From Prorocentrum cordatum (taxonomy: Eukaryota > Sar > Dinophyceae > Prorocentrales > Prorocentraceae), in the NCBI GenBank assembly GCA_963575745.1, contig CAUYUJ010019101.1, positions 57,460 through 121,459 of the forward strand: DNA of 64,000 bases, in the 5' to 3' direction. The notes below the pieces were generated by a model. It saw nothing but the letters and a program-made list of their open reading frames with translations. It did no database searches and had not been told where the DNA came from. Numbering within the stretch: the stretch's first letter is position 1; each line of letters begins with the position of its first letter. Positions 21,201 through 31,550 of the stretch are shown one piece after another. A program made the position numbers and the translations under genes.

Positions 21201-22368
21201 CTCGGACACGCACCGGTGCCCGGGTCAGCCCAAACCCGGGTCGGCCAGGGCCTGGTGGCGAAGCCGGGCCGGCCGCCGAATAGCTCCGAAACGGGCCAGC
21301 GGAAGTCGGACACGGAGGATCGGCCTCACGCGGCTCCCAAGCCCGGGTCAGCCACGTGGGATTGGCTGACATTCGCTGACCCCCGTTGGCGCTGACTCCC
21401 GTGACCGGGCGGGCGGCAATGGGGGGGTGACCTCAGTGGGGGGTGGAGTATACGAGCCCCGTTCGGGCCATGTCGCCAGACCCCCGACGTCGCGATTGTT
21501 CCACGGCGTCGACCCCGAGAGGTCTGGACCCGTTCCCCCGGACCGGCGCTTCCTCCCGAGCAATGTTCTGACTGCCCCAGGGCCCGGCGCCAGGGCACCC
21601 AGAAGCCGAACATGGCGAAGAACCTCCCGTCGTGATCTTTCCCTGACCCGAGGGGGTCCCGAGTCCCCGGACCGCTCCCGACTGGGTGCGCTTTGATAAG
21701 GATTTCGGAGCGGATTCAGCGGCGGCGGCGATGGCCGCGGCGATGGCCTCCCGGGAGGCCTACACCGGCGATGGTGGGGCGAGTTGCGTGAGCCCCGCTG
21801 TCCGGTCGCACGCCATGACCTGATGGGCCCATTGTCCACCGCGACTACCGCATGTGGGAGAGGAAGAAGGAGGAGGAGGAGGAGGAGGAGGAGGAGATGG
21901 AGATGGAGGAAAAGGAGGGGGAAAAGGAGGAGGAGGAGGAGGAGGAGGAGGGGGATGATGATGATGATGAGGAGGAGGAGGAGGAGGAGGAAAAGGAGGA
22001 GGAGGAGGAGGAAGAGGGGGAGGAGGAGGAGGGGGAAGAGGAAGAGGACAGGATGAGGATGACGTTGAGGATGAGGATGAGGAGGAGGAGGAGGATGAGA
22101 AGAGGAGGCGGAGGAGGAGGAGGAGGAAGAGGAGGAGGAGGAGGACCTCCTCATCCTCCCTCCTCCCCCGTCCTACACATGGTGGTGGTGGTGGACAATC
22201 AATGCCCCACCATGACCGGCAGCTGCACGAGCAGCGCGTGCAGCGCCAGCTGCCCCCCGCCATTCCGGCGGAACAGCTCGGCCAGCTCCGCGGGCAGGCC
22301 GCCGGGCACCAGGACGGCCCACGGCAGCGCCGAGGCCAGGAACCAGTCCACCGGGTGCAGCTTCGCCC
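18211..22368 (-). CDS. DUF1295 / steroid 5-alpha-reductase-like membrane protein, multi-exon
   Basis: Exons read by eye on the minus strand. E1 22368-22206 (HPVDWFLASALPW). E2 21200-20997 (MAYNDLGWPLCLVLLG; HGLRM; FEEDLTR). E3 20801-20599 (YQYARVSW, then WWFKRQW). E4 20257-20053 (LADHQKRRF, ending with the family hallmark RHPNYFF). A short exon near 19395-19441 (EWMCWVSL). A possible exon within about 18700-18530 (SLAAAPSLCALADRG). E6 18425-18211 (HTPRVLYN, RPGYREYQRTVRCFFP), stop TAG. E2/E3 and E3/E4 join in phase with GT-AG introns; E1/E2 needs a GC donor. Hydrophobic segments fit a multi-pass ER-type reductase. The first exon was not found, and the two junctions around 19.4 and 18.5 kb are not resolved. 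Confidence 0.72.
18440..18513. repeat. Inverted repeat inside an intron of the DUF1295 gene
   Basis: GCTCTCGGAGGTCCG at 18440-18454 pairs perfectly with 18499-18513, with a 44-base loop. A second pair, CAGCGGCATG at 18460-18469 and 18521-18530, overlaps it in order, so both cannot form as one nested stem. It lies just upstream (in gene sense) of the acceptor of the last exon. Confidence 0.7.
18709..18872. repeat. Dispersed repeat R3, copy 1 (intronic)
   Basis: Matches 27959-28118: CCCTGGGACAC, then AATAACAGGATTCCC/AATGACAGGATTCCC, TTCCCATATTTTC and GACGATTAATTGTG/GACGACTAATTGTG in the same order. A weaker relative appears at 25075-25130. Confidence 0.75.
18874..19075. repeat. Dispersed repeat R6, copy 1 (intronic)
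   Basis: Matches 40876-41036: GGGTCAATCCA, runs of CCTGCAGGATCCTGC-type words, AGCCTGGGTCA and CGGGCGCTCTGGCTGA/CCGGCGCTCTGGCTGA. It directly follows R3 and precedes a copy of the hairpin-ended repeat, so three repeats lie side by side in one intron. Confidence 0.75.
19084..19258 (-). repeat. Hairpin-ended repeat (R1), copy in DUF1295 intron
   Basis: Inverted relative to the 61186 copy. The two ends are TAGACCCCCGACGTCATGA and TCGTGATTTTTGTCACGA, the latter a perfect 6-base stem. The internal CGGGACCGTCAAAAAG (minus sense) and CCTGGGGAATGGG are shared with the other copies. Confidence 0.8.
19611..19855. mobile_element. AT-rich MITE, family GTCGGGC, copy 2 (intronic)
   Basis: Ends GTCGGGCATGTCCCCCTACAGG and, inverted, GTCGGGCCTGTCCCTTTGCAGG, as in copy 1 at 16272-16442. 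The AT-rich interior is longer and unlike that of copy 1. It lies in the intron between exon E4 and the EWMCW exon of the DUF1295 gene. Confidence 0.78.
21476..21657 (-). repeat. Hairpin-ended repeat (R1), copy in intron 1
   Basis: Starts CCAGACCCCCGACGTCGCGA and ends CCGTCGTGATCTTTCCCTGA on the plus strand, i.e. inverted relative to the 61186 copy. The sequence between is diverged but collinear. Confidence 0.72.
21868..22150 (+). repeat. (GGA)n/(GAT)n tract in intron 1 of the DUF1295 gene
   Basis: About 280 bases of GGA with GAT interruptions; it produces long poly-Glu and poly-Arg frames that are not genes. Confidence 0.93.
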
Positions 22369-22384
22369 CTGCAGCCCAGACCCC

Positions 22385-22562
22385 CTCGAGTCATGGCAAA
22401 ATCACGACGGGGGGGGGTCACTATTTTCGGCCTCTTGGGGGCCCCTGCCAGGCCTCGGGACCCGTCAGAAGACGACTCAGGACGAAAAGCCGGCCCCGGG
22501 GAATGGGCCCAGACCGCTGGGGGCCGACGTCGTGAACAAAATCATGACGTCGGGGGTCTGGG
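22385..22562 (+). repeat. Hairpin-ended repeat (R1), copy upstream of DUF1295 exon 1
   Basis: 178 bases, from CTCGAGTCATGGCAAAATCA to AATCATGACGTCGGGGGTCT. Its left end is 16 bases from the first recognised exon of the DUF1295 gene. Confidence 0.8.
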
Positions 22563-22588
22563 CATGGAGGCCAGTCCGCAAGGAACCT

Positions 22589-22728
22589 TCGACAAGAAAC
22601 CCAACCCCGAGACCCCAGGGCGCCCCTCGATGCGTGGCGTGGGAACGTCGCGCCTCCCATCGCAAAACCATCGGAACCCCAGGCACCCTGGAGACAAGCA
22701 GGGCGTTTCTTGGCATGGGTCTCCACTG
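22589..22728 (+). repeat. Dispersed repeat R4, copy 1
   Basis: Matches 52455-52604: GAGACCCC(A/G)GGGCG, CGCAAAACC, GGCACCCTGGA and TTTCTTGGCATGGGTCTCCA in order. It follows the R1 copy by 26 bases. Confidence 0.75.
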
Positions 22729-23060
22729 CGCTCCGGTAGCTCAAAGGCTTGTTTGTTGTGCGACGCGCGCGCTGAGCGGTCGCGGCGCCGCGCGGCGGCG
22801 CCCAACGCCTCGAGGCGCGGTGCCCGGCTCAGGCGAGCGCACCTGCACGACCCGCACAGGGGAGTGCAGGACTGCGCGTGCATCGGGTAGCTGCATCCCG
22901 TCGCTCGGGCGCCCCTTCCCCGTGCATGTGTCAGCGTCGTGCGTGAAAATGTCTTGTGGCTCGAAGATCCAGGATGCCCCGCGAGGGCCCTCGGCACGCG
23001 CCCGAGCGATGCCGAGAAGATGGGGCCCCGAGGGGTGGGGACCGAAGACTAGGAAGCCAC

Positions 23061-24405
23061 CCAGGGGTGGGCTTGCGTTGCGCGAGGCACCTCGTCCACA
23101 TCACACCATCCCTCAGGAACTCATCCTTGAACCACCGACCTACGCCGGGTGGTTCAACGATGGGGCTCTGAGGGATGGGAACCTAAGATGAAAAAGGGAT
23201 CCAGGGGTGGACTTGCGTTGTGCGAGGCACCTCGTCCATAAGGCTCCATCCCTCAGGAACCCATCCTTGAACCACCGACCTACATCGGATGGTTCAACGA
23301 TGGGGCCCTGAGGGATGGGAACTTAAGATGAGAATGGGATCCAGGGGTGAACTTGCGTTGTGCGAGGCACCTCGTGCACAGGACCCCACTCCTCAGGAAC
23401 CCATCCTTGAACCACCGACCTACATCGGGTAGCTCAACGATGGGGCCCTGAGGGATGGGGGCCTAAGATGAAAAAGGGATCCAGGGGTGGACATGCGTTG
23501 TGCGAGGCACCACGCCAAAGGGACCCCACCCCTCCTGTCAGGAACCCATCCTTGAACCACCGACCTACGCCGGGTGGTTCAATGATGGGGCCCTGAGGGA
23601 TGGGAACCTAAGATGAGCAAGGGATCCAGGCGTGGACATATGTTGTGCGAGTCACCCCGTCCACAAGACTCCATCCCTCAGGAATCCATCCTTGAACCAC
23701 CGACCTACGCCCGGCGGTTCAACGATGGCGCCCTGAGGGATGGGAACCTAAGACGACCAAGGGATCCAGAGGTGGACTCGCGTTGTGCGAGGCACCGCGC
23801 CCACAGGACCCCATCCCTCAGGAACCCATCCTTGAACCGCCGACCTACGCCGGGCGGCTGGGGCCCTGAGGGATGGGGCCCTGAGGGATGGGGACCTACG
23901 ACGAGTAAGGGATCCAGGGGTGGACTTGCGTTGTGCGAGGCGCCTCGTTCATTAGACCCTAACCCTCAGGAACCCATCCTCGAACCACCGATCTACATCG
24001 GGTGGTTCAACGACAGGCCCTGAGGGCTGGGGACCTAAGATGAGAGAGAATTCCAGGGGTGGACCTGCGTCCGCAGGACCCCATCCCTCAGGAACCCATC
24101 CTTAACCCGCCGACCTACGTCAGGTGGTTCAACGATGGGGCCCTGAGGGATAGAAACCTAAGATGAGAATGGGATTCAGGTATTGACTTGCGTTGTGCGA
24201 GGCACCTCGTCCACAGGACCCCATCCCTCGGGAACCCATCCTTGAACCGCCGACCTACACCGGGCGGTTCAATAAATGGGGCCCTGAGGGATGGGGACCT
24301 AAGAAGAGCAAGGGACCCAGGGGTGGACCTGCGTCGTGCGAGGCACCTCGTCCACAAGACCCCATCCCTCAAGAACCCATCCTTGAACCGCCTACCCACA
24401 CCGCA
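23061..24405 (+). repeat. Satellite array, ~140-bp unit, about ten copies
   Basis: Units begin with CCAGGGGTGGACTTGCG at 23061, 23201, 23341, 23481, 23626, 23766, 23913, 24053, 24176 and 24317. Spacing is 140 in most cases, with one short unit (123) and two longer (145, 147). Each unit holds ACCCATCCTTGAACC and CGGGTGGTTCAACGATGGGG. Units differ at several percent of positions. No spacer/repeat asymmetry, so it is not a CRISPR array. Confidence 0.93.
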
Positions 24406-24740
24406 TGCGGTTCCACGCGCATAACGGCACACCCCTCACACGTTTCGTGGCCCCATAGGACGCTCCACTGAAGGCCCCAGTGGCAGGGTTCGCATGCGGT
24501 TCCACCCACATTTCGGCACACCCCTCACACGTGTCGTGGCCCCATAGGGAGCTCTACCGAAGGCCCCAGTGGCAAGGTTCGCATGCGGCTCCACCCCACA
24601 TTTCGGCACGCCCCTCACACGTTTCGTGGCCCCATGGGGAGCTCCACCGAAGGCCCCGGTGGCAGGGTTCGCATGCGTTTCCACCCCATGTCGGCAAATC
24701 TCTCACACGTTTCGTGGCCCCAGAGGGAGCTCCACCGAAG
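24395..24740 (+). repeat. 89-bp tandem repeat (R5), locus 1
   Basis: CGTTTCGTGGCCCCATAGG-type unit starts at 24441, 24530, 24620 and 24708. Each unit carries GGTTCGCATGCG and TTTCGGCACACCCCTCACA. The unique flank 24740-24830 (ACAACTGCATATGCTTGGGT) is also conserved at the second, inverted locus at 33330-33700. Confidence 0.88.
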
Positions 24741-24854
24741 ACGATACTCACAACTGCGGCACTCACAACTGCATATGCTTGGGTCCTTCGCCAGGAAAAG
24801 GTTCATTGCGTCGGAGCTCAGGGCACAGCCTCCCAATATGTTTCAATATTTTCA

Positions 24855-25010
24855 AAAAAGTCCCCGAGAGGCCCCAGGAGGCCTCCGAGGGGCCCCAAGA
24901 GGCCCACAGGACGCCCCCAGGAGACTCCAAAAGAGGCACCAACGAAGCCCCCAGACGGCCCCAAGAGGAATCATCACTGCCTCCAACAGGCCCCCGAGAG
25001 GCCTCCACCT
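24855..25010. repeat. Degenerate AGGCCCCAAGAGG minisatellite
   Basis: Irregular 9-18 base units. It is followed at 25075-25130 by a weak relative of R3. Confidence 0.7.
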
Positions 25011-25133
25011 ATATAGCCAAACATATCCAAGGCTAGACTTGCCGTAGCCAACTGGATATGTTTCAATAATCTCTGCATGTTCGTCTTCCCCCCACCCTTC
25101 CTGCAGTTTCCCGTGATTTCCTGGAAAGTGAAG

Positions 25134-26435
25134 CTTGTGTGTGTGTGTGTGGTGTGTATGTGTGTGGTGTGTGGTGTGAGTGTGTGTGTGGTGTGTGGTG
25201 TAAGTGTGTGTGTGTGTGCGTGTGCGTGTGCGTGTGCGAGTGCGCGTATATGTGTATGTGCGTAGGTGTGTATGTGTGCCTGCGTGTGTGTGTGCGCGTT
25301 TGTGTGTGCGTGCGTGTGCGTGCGTGTGCGTGTGCGTGTGCGTGTGCGTGTGCGTGTGCGTGTGCGTGCGCGTGTGCGTGCGCGTGTGCATGTGGGCGTG
25401 GGTGTATGTGTATGTGTGTGCGTGTGTGTATATGTATGCGTGTGGTGTGTATGTGTGTGGGCGTGTGCGTGCGTGCGTGCGTGCGTGTGTGTGTGTGTGT
25501 GCCTGTGCTTGGGTGGGTGTCTGCGTGCGTGCGTGCGTGCGTGCGTGGGTGGGTGGGTGGGTGGGTGGGTATGTGCGTGCGTGCGGGCGTGCTTGTGTGC
25601 GTGTGTGCGCGTGTGTCTGTGTGTGTGTGTGTCTGCATGCGTGCGTGCGTGCGTGCGTGGGTGCGTGCGTGCGTGTGTGTATGTGTGTTGCGTGTGCGTG
25701 CGCGTGTGCGTGTGTGCGTGTGTGGATTGTGTGGTGTGTGCCGTGTGGTGTGTGATGTGTGTTGTGTGGTGGGGTGTGAGTTGTGTGTTGTTTGCGTGTA
25801 TTGTGTGTTGTGTGGTGTGTGTTTGTTGTGTGTGTGTGTTTGTGTGTTTGTGTGCCTGGGTGTGTGCGTGTGTGTGTGTGTGTGCGTGCGTGTGTGCTTG
25901 TGTGCTTGTGTGTGCGCTTGTGTGCTTGTGTGTGCGTGTGTGTGTGTGCGTGTGTGCGTGTGCGCGTGCGCGCGTGCGCGCGTGCGTGTATGATTGCGTG
26001 CGTGTGTATGTGTGTGTGTGCGCGTGTGTTTGTGCGTGTGTGCGTGTGTGTGTGCGTGTAAGTGTGCGTAAGTGTGTTTGTGTGCGCGTGCCTGTGCGTG
26101 CGTGCGTGCGTGTGAGCGCGTGTGTGTGTGTGTGCGTGTGTGCGTGTGTGCGTGTGTGCGTGTACTTGTGCGTGTTCGTGTGTGCGCGTGTGTGCGTGTG
26201 CGTGTGTGTGCGTGTTCGTGTGCTTGCGCGTGTGCGGGTGCGTGCGCGTTCGTGTGTGCGTGTGCGTGTACGTGTGCGTGTTCGTGTGCTTGCGCGTGTG
26301 CGTGTGCGTGCGCGTTCGCGTGTGCGTGTGCGTGTGCGTGTGCGTGCGCGTTCGTGTGTGCATGTGCGTGTGCGTGTGCGTGTGCGTGTGCGTGCGCGTG
26401 CGCGTGTGTGTGTGTGTGTGCGCTTGTGTGCACAT
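25134..26435 (+). repeat. 1.3-kb (GT)n / (GTGC)n alternating purine-pyrimidine tract
   Basis: Almost uninterrupted TG/CG dinucleotides with blocks of TGCG, GTGGGT, TTGTGTG and CGTGCG. It generates open frames of more than 500 codons (Cys/Val on plus, His/Thr on minus) that are artefacts. Long alternating purine-pyrimidine tracts of this kind can adopt Z-DNA. Confidence 0.97.
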
Positions 26436-26528
26436 GTTTTCCTCCCGACCTATCTGGGGGCACTCCCCAGAGGCGCCGCCCCGCCGCGCGCCCGCCCTGC
26501 CGCCGCGGGCCATCGGAGCATGTGGCCC

Positions 26529-26885
26529 CGGACCCCCGACGCCGTGACTTCCTCCCAGCGTCGGCCCCCAGAGCTGGGCGCGAATTACTGGGGGGGGCGA
26601 TGGACATTGGGGGGGAAGAGAGGTGTCCGCCCCTTTTGGGGGGGACCCGGGGGGCACCCTTCGAGGGCCCAAAGGGCCCCATTTAGGGGCCCTCAAGGGC
26701 CCCCTTCTGCACCCCGTGATGCCCCGCGAGTCGTCGTCCCCGCACTGCGCGCCCCCCAACAGAGGTCACGACCCCTTCCCCAGGACCTGTTTTTTTTGTA
26801 TCCCGATACGTTCCTTGACGGCCCTGGGCTCGGCGAGGGCCCGAAAACGGCAAACAAGAAACGTCCCGCCGTGATTTTTGGGCAT
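26529..26885 (-). repeat. Hairpin-ended repeat (R1), broken copy
   Basis: 26529-26571 (GACCCCCGACGCCGTGACTT) and 26760-26885 (CCTTCCCCAGGACCTG ... CCCGCCGTGATTTTTGGG) match successive parts of R1 in inverted orientation. About 190 unrelated bases lie between them, so either one copy was interrupted or two partial copies are present. Confidence 0.6.
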
Positions 26886-27570
26886 ACAAGAACGTACCGA
26901 TGCCGCTGCTCCCCGGACCCCTCTCGGGGTGCGTCCTGGGCAACATTCCGAGGCGAAGCCAGCGGTGGCGACGAGGGCCTCCCAGGAGACCCCAAGAGGG
27001 GGAAACGACGGACGGGTTGGGCTATGGGCACCTGTTCCTCCACCGAACCTTGTCACGACGCGAGGGGGTCTGGCCAAGGCCGCGCTAACGGCGATGTTGG
27101 TTAACGGCGATGTTGGGAATCCGATTTTTGTGACGCCGAGCTCGCGCAGAAGAAATTGTAGGAAATCACGAACCACACTTTCCTGCATTTCTTCAAATCT
27201 GCGAGTGCATCGAGCTGAAACGACGCGGCGAATGGTAATTAGGGAAGCACGAACCACGATGTCTTACGATCGGTTTGGCCACGAGGCACTCCCACCTGAC
27301 AGTGCCGAAACCTACAGCGCCGTGACCTGCATCGCCGTCAGCGCGTCTACGGTCCGGGGGGGGCCCGGGGCGGCACGCCAGCGGCACTCCGAGAAACGGC
27401 GACGCGCCGAGGGCTGCTCCTCGGCGCGCACCCTCGGCGCCGGTGGCTGGACGCGGCGCTGCGGTCGGGCCCGCGGCCTCGAGCCCAGACGGCTGCGGAA
27501 ACGGATGGCACGCGAGCCCCCCGCACCTGCACGGTGTCCCCTGGGGCCGCAGGCGGCCCGAGGAAAAAGG
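26886..27570. other. No gene supported
   Basis: Mixed sequence with a 16-base motif (TTAACGGCGATGTTGG) repeated in tandem at 27087-27117. Plus-strand frames continue through into the GGA tract and have no recognisable domain. Confidence 0.4.
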
Positions 27571-27574
27571 AGAA

Positions 27575-27745
27575 GGGAGGAGGTGGAGGAGGGGGAGGGG
27601 GAGGGGGAGGAGGAGTTGGAGGAGGAAGAGGAGGAGGAGGAGGAGGAGGAGGAAGAGGAGGAAGAGGACGAGGAGGAGGGAGAAGGAGGAAGGAGGAGGG
27701 AGGAGGAGGAGGAGGAGGAGGAAGAGGAGGAGGAGGAGGACGGGT
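27575..27745 (+). repeat. (GGA)n tract
   Basis: Imperfect GGA repeats with AGA and CGA interruptions. Confidence 0.93.
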
Positions 27746-27958
27746 CACGTAAGCCCTTCGGAGAAACCCTGCACCCGCACCCCAGGCATGGGCGAAGCGG
27801 CGCGCTCCCACGAGAGGCCAACCGCGGCGTCGCCACGCAGTTTCAGATCGGCTGGAGCAGCGGCGGGCGCCTATCGGTCTTCCAGGTGCTGGGCACGCGC
27901 ACGCATGGTCGGCGGCTCCTGCGCAAGCTGGGGCTCTCGCTGGAGACATCCTCAACTG

Positions 27959-28118
27959 AAGGGACCCTGGGACACAAAATTAAATACACACAAATGACAG
28001 GATTCCCCATATTTTCCCATATTTTCTGGGTTTTTGTCTTCCCCCACACTTCCCATATGTTCCCATATTTTCGGGGAAATCGACGACTAATTGTGCGTGT
28101 GCTTTTTCCCTTCTGATC
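27959..28118. repeat. Dispersed repeat R3, copy 2
   Basis: Partner of 18709-18872, same orientation. The following 28190-28400 is unusual in repeating AATCGG/GATCGG words roughly every 12-25 bases; no gene is seen there. Confidence 0.75.
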
Positions 28119-28689
28119 AACCTGTATGCGGCACGGCGCACATCACGATAGAGTTGGCACGGACGGAGGGCGCCGGGCACTCCAACGTCTGGCCCAGGAC
28201 AGCCCAGGGAGTCGAATCGATGAATCGGCTCGGCGATCGAAATGTGTCGGATCGGCGGGGAAATCGGCATCCGAGCCGGAATAGGTCGAATCGGCGGAAA
28301 TCGGCAAGCTGGTGGGCCAGCATGGCCTCCATTGATTAGCCGATCTCCCAACGGGAAGCCGCACTCTAAGCGGAGTCGGAATCGGGATCGATCGAAATCG
28401 GATCGCATCGAGCCGGAGGAGTCGAAACCACCCCTGAAGGGAGGACGAGGAGGCGTCGGGGCAGAAGGAGCGGGAGCAGGCGCAGGAGCGCACTGCAGGG
28501 CGGCGAGGTCTAGACGTAGCCGCTGCTCCAGGCCGAGCTCAGCCTGGGCCCTGGAGCGGTGCACACGCCCTCCTGCCTTGGCCAGGGGGGCAGGACAGGC
28601 CAGGGCAGGACAGCTCCCAGATCGCCCGAAGAAGGCGGCCGCGCGCAGGACTGGGAGGGGGCGCCGGGGCGCTGGCCTCTGAGACTCAT

Positions 28690-28830
28690 CCCTCCTCCCT
28701 CCTCCCTCCTCCCTCCTCCCTCCTCCTCCTCCTCCTCCTCCTCCTCCTCATCATCATCCTCCATCCTCCATCCTCCATCCTCCATCCTCCATCCTCCATC
28801 CTCCATCCTCCATCCTCCATCCTCCTCCTC
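28690..28830 (+). repeat. (CCT)n and (CCTCCAT)n tracts
   Basis: TCCC and TCC units, then about ten copies of CCATCCT. 28830-29370 beyond it holds no recognisable gene. Confidence 0.93.
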
Positions 28831-29369
28831 TCCAAAAATGTACAGTTGTCCAACCCGCACCCACTCCGATGCATGTTGCGCAACTGTTGTCCAGCCGCTT
28901 CTGCCACAGCTGTGCTTCAGCACTGCAGTCGTAAGAGCCTCGGCCCACCTTCGCTTGGGTTTGCCCCCTGGTGTTCGCGCTGGTTGCGCCGGTGTACCCG
29001 GGCCCACTGCAGCACTGCACTGATCCACGTGTGTTTGTCTGTCGAGACAAGGTGTCCCGCCAGGTTCAATTGGTCCCGTCGCTGCATGTACCAGTGCCCT
29101 GGATAATGAATCATCCCCCCTTTCCTCCCTCTATCTTTTTTATTCCGTGTCACTCGGATTTAATTGTGGAGAGGGGCGCGGAGGCCGAACTTCATAATCC
29201 CCGGGGGAAATTGCGAATCGAAGTTGCTATCATCTCATGTTGACTACGTAGCAACAGCATCAAAAACGCTGAGCATGGCAATCACGAGCGCGTGGCAGGG
29301 CGATGGGATTCTCACCATTTCAGTTTTCCCTAGTCACGAACGCGTGGCAGGGCCATGGGATTCTCACTT

Positions 29370-29600
29370 TCCCTCCTCCTCTCCTGCTCCTTCTCCTCCT
29401 CCTCCTGCTGCTCCTCCTCCTCCTCCTCCTCCTCCTCCTCCGCCTCCTCCTCCTCCTCCTCCTCCTCCTCCTCCTCCTCCTCGTCCTCCTCATCCAACTC
29501 TTCGTTCTCCTCCTCCTTCTCCTCCTCCGCCTCCTCCTCCTCGCTCCTCGTTCCTCCTCCCTCCTCCTCGCTCCTCCTCGCTCCTCCTCGGCGTATGGGG
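29370..29600 (+). repeat. (TCC)n tract
   Basis: About 230 bases of imperfect TCC, ending with CTCCTCG units. Just upstream, ACGAGCGCGTGGCAGGGC and ACGAACGCGTGGCAGGGC repeat about 50 bases apart. Confidence 0.93.
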
Positions 29601-30154
29601 CGCGAATTATAGACAAGTGCATCCCACTACTCGCAAAGTAACTCCGCTCAAATGGCCTGGATCCGCCGCGGGGGATTTACGACCCATGGCATCTAAGACA
29701 ACATGCATGCTTTATCTCTGACGTTTCCGCGAGTAGTCACTTTGCGAGTAGCGGAACGCGCTCGGCAAAATCCATGGGGGGCGATAGATGGGGGGAGGGG
29801 GGGGGGGAGCGAGGGCTGCGGAACAAATGCCCTTGAGGGCCCCCTACAGCTGCCCCATGAGGGCCCCAGGAGGAGGCCTCGAGGGCCCGCAAGGGGCACC
29901 TCCCCGCCCCCCCCCCCCAGTTTCTCGCCCCCTGTTATTGCTTCGCGACCAGAGGGGGCAGACCAGCAGACCCGCCGGGAGCAGACCAGCAGACCCGCCG
30001 GGAGCCTGTCTGCTGCTGCCGCCGCTGCTGTTGGCGCCCCTGCCGCGGCCGCGGCCGGTGCTGCGCGCGTCCTCGGCCGGCGCTGGGCTCCCGCTCCTCT
30101 GGCTCCCTCCTGCGCAGCCCTCTTCCTCACGAGCGGCTCGGCGCAACCGAGGCA

Positions 30155-30305
30155 GGGGAGGAGGAGAAGGAGGAGGAAGAGGAGGAGGAGGAGGAGGACG
30201 GAGGAGGAGGAGGAGGAAGAGGAGGAGGAGGACGGGGAAGGAGGACGGAGAAGGAGGAGGAGGAGGAGGAGGAGGAGGAGGAGGAGGAGGAGGAGAAAGA
30301 GGAGG
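30155..30305 (+). repeat. (GGA)n tract preceding composite repeat R7
   Basis: Imperfect GGA units. Upstream, at 29955-30005, a 25-base segment containing GCAGACCAGCAGACCCGCC is tandemly duplicated. Confidence 0.93.
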
Positions 30306-30319
30306 GTCGGCCCGCCGAG

Positions 30320-31537
30320 GGAGCGCACCCGAGAGTGTGTCGGCGGGGCGGGCCAGGCGTCTCGCCCGAGACCGCGCCGCCAGGAGGGATCCTGAAGCTG
30401 GAGGTCTGCAGCGGCCTCCCGGATGCGGGGCGGGTCGTTTCCATCACTGTGGCTCTCGCTTTCGCGCCGCGGGCACTCGTGTTAAACGCGTGCGACAGCT
30501 TCGCGGATGGAGGGCAGGTGGCCTCCAAGATATGGCTCTCGCAGTAGCGCCGCGCAGAATCGTCCTCAAAGTTTGCAGCAGATTCAATATTCAGGGAGGC
30601 TCATTTTCAAAATGTGGCTATCTCCGTAGCGCCGCGCACACTCGTGTCAAAAGTGCACAACCGTTCTAAGAATTAGTGCGGCCGAACTCCCAGGAATGGC
30701 GTTGTGGCGCAATTTCAGAATGTCAACACGCAACAGAAAAGTCGAGTCGCAGTGCGAAAGTCTTAGAATGGTGTTCTGGCACGGTTCAGAATTGCCACGG
30801 CGCAGCAGTCGAGTTGATCCACGGCGTTGGAGTCCCAGGCACGGCACTTTGGCACGATTGCAATGTATGAAACGGTTGTCTTCTGATGTACCTGTGGAAA
30901 CACAACGTGGAAAGAGGGTTCATTGCAACGTCATTGATGCGTCTTGGTTTTACAATAGTCACCCGCCTCCCCCTCCTCCTCCTCCTCCTCCTCCTCCTCC
31001 TCCTCCTCCTCCTCCTCCTCCTCCTCCTCCTCCTCTCCCCTCCTCCCCCTCCCATTTTCTCTCCTCCTCCTCCTCCTCCTCCTCCTCCTCCTCCTCCTCC
31101 TCCTCCTCCTCCTCCTTCCTCCTCCTCCTCGTCGTCATCCTCCTCCTCCTCCTCCTCCTCCTCCTCCCTCCTCCTCCTCCTCCTCCCTCCTCCTCATCCT
31201 CCTCCTCCTACTCCTCCCTCCTCCTCCTCCTCCTCCTCCTCCTCCTCCTCCCTCCTCCTCCTCCTGCTCCTCCTCTCCTCCCCCTCCTCCTCCTCCTCCT
31301 CCCCTCCTCCTCCTCCTCCTCCTCCTCCTCCTCCTCCTCCCCTCCTCCTCCTACTCCTCTCCTCCTCCTCCTCCTCCTCCTCCTCCTCCTCCTCCTCCCT
31401 CCTCCTCCTCCTCCTCCTCCTCCTCCTCCTCCTCCTCCTCCTCCTCCTCCTCATCCTCCTCCGTCCTCCTCCGTCCTCCTCCGTCCTCCTCCTCCTCCTC
31501 CTCCTCCTCCTCCTCCTCCTCCTCCTCCTCCTCCTCC
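30320..31537 (+). mobile_element. Composite repeat R7 with (TCC)n tail, locus 1
   Basis: 30320-30665 contains the GCGCCGCGCACACTCG / TTCAAAATGTGGCT subunits. 30700-30960 contains the spacer seen at the other loci (GTTGGAGTCCCAGGCACGG ... AGAGGG). 30964-31537 is ~570 bases of (TCC)n. The same subunit-spacer-(TCC)n order occurs at 42180, 57620 and, inverted, 60190. The consistent junction points to a mobile or amplified unit that includes the trinucleotide tract. Confidence 0.7.
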
Positions 31538-31550
31538 CAACTTTTGTGCC

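Noticed and set aside
23061-24405. CRISPR array
   Set aside because: Units are ~140 bases and similar along their whole length, with no unique spacers, and the sequence is eukaryotic.
25035-25060. Dinoflagellate spliced-leader sequence (CCGTAGCCA match)
   Set aside because: Only nine bases agree with the conserved leader; the following bases differ.
25063-26759. Open frames of more than 500 codons rich in Cys/Val or His/Thr
   Set aside because: They are translations of the alternating TG/CG tract and have no non-repetitive domain.
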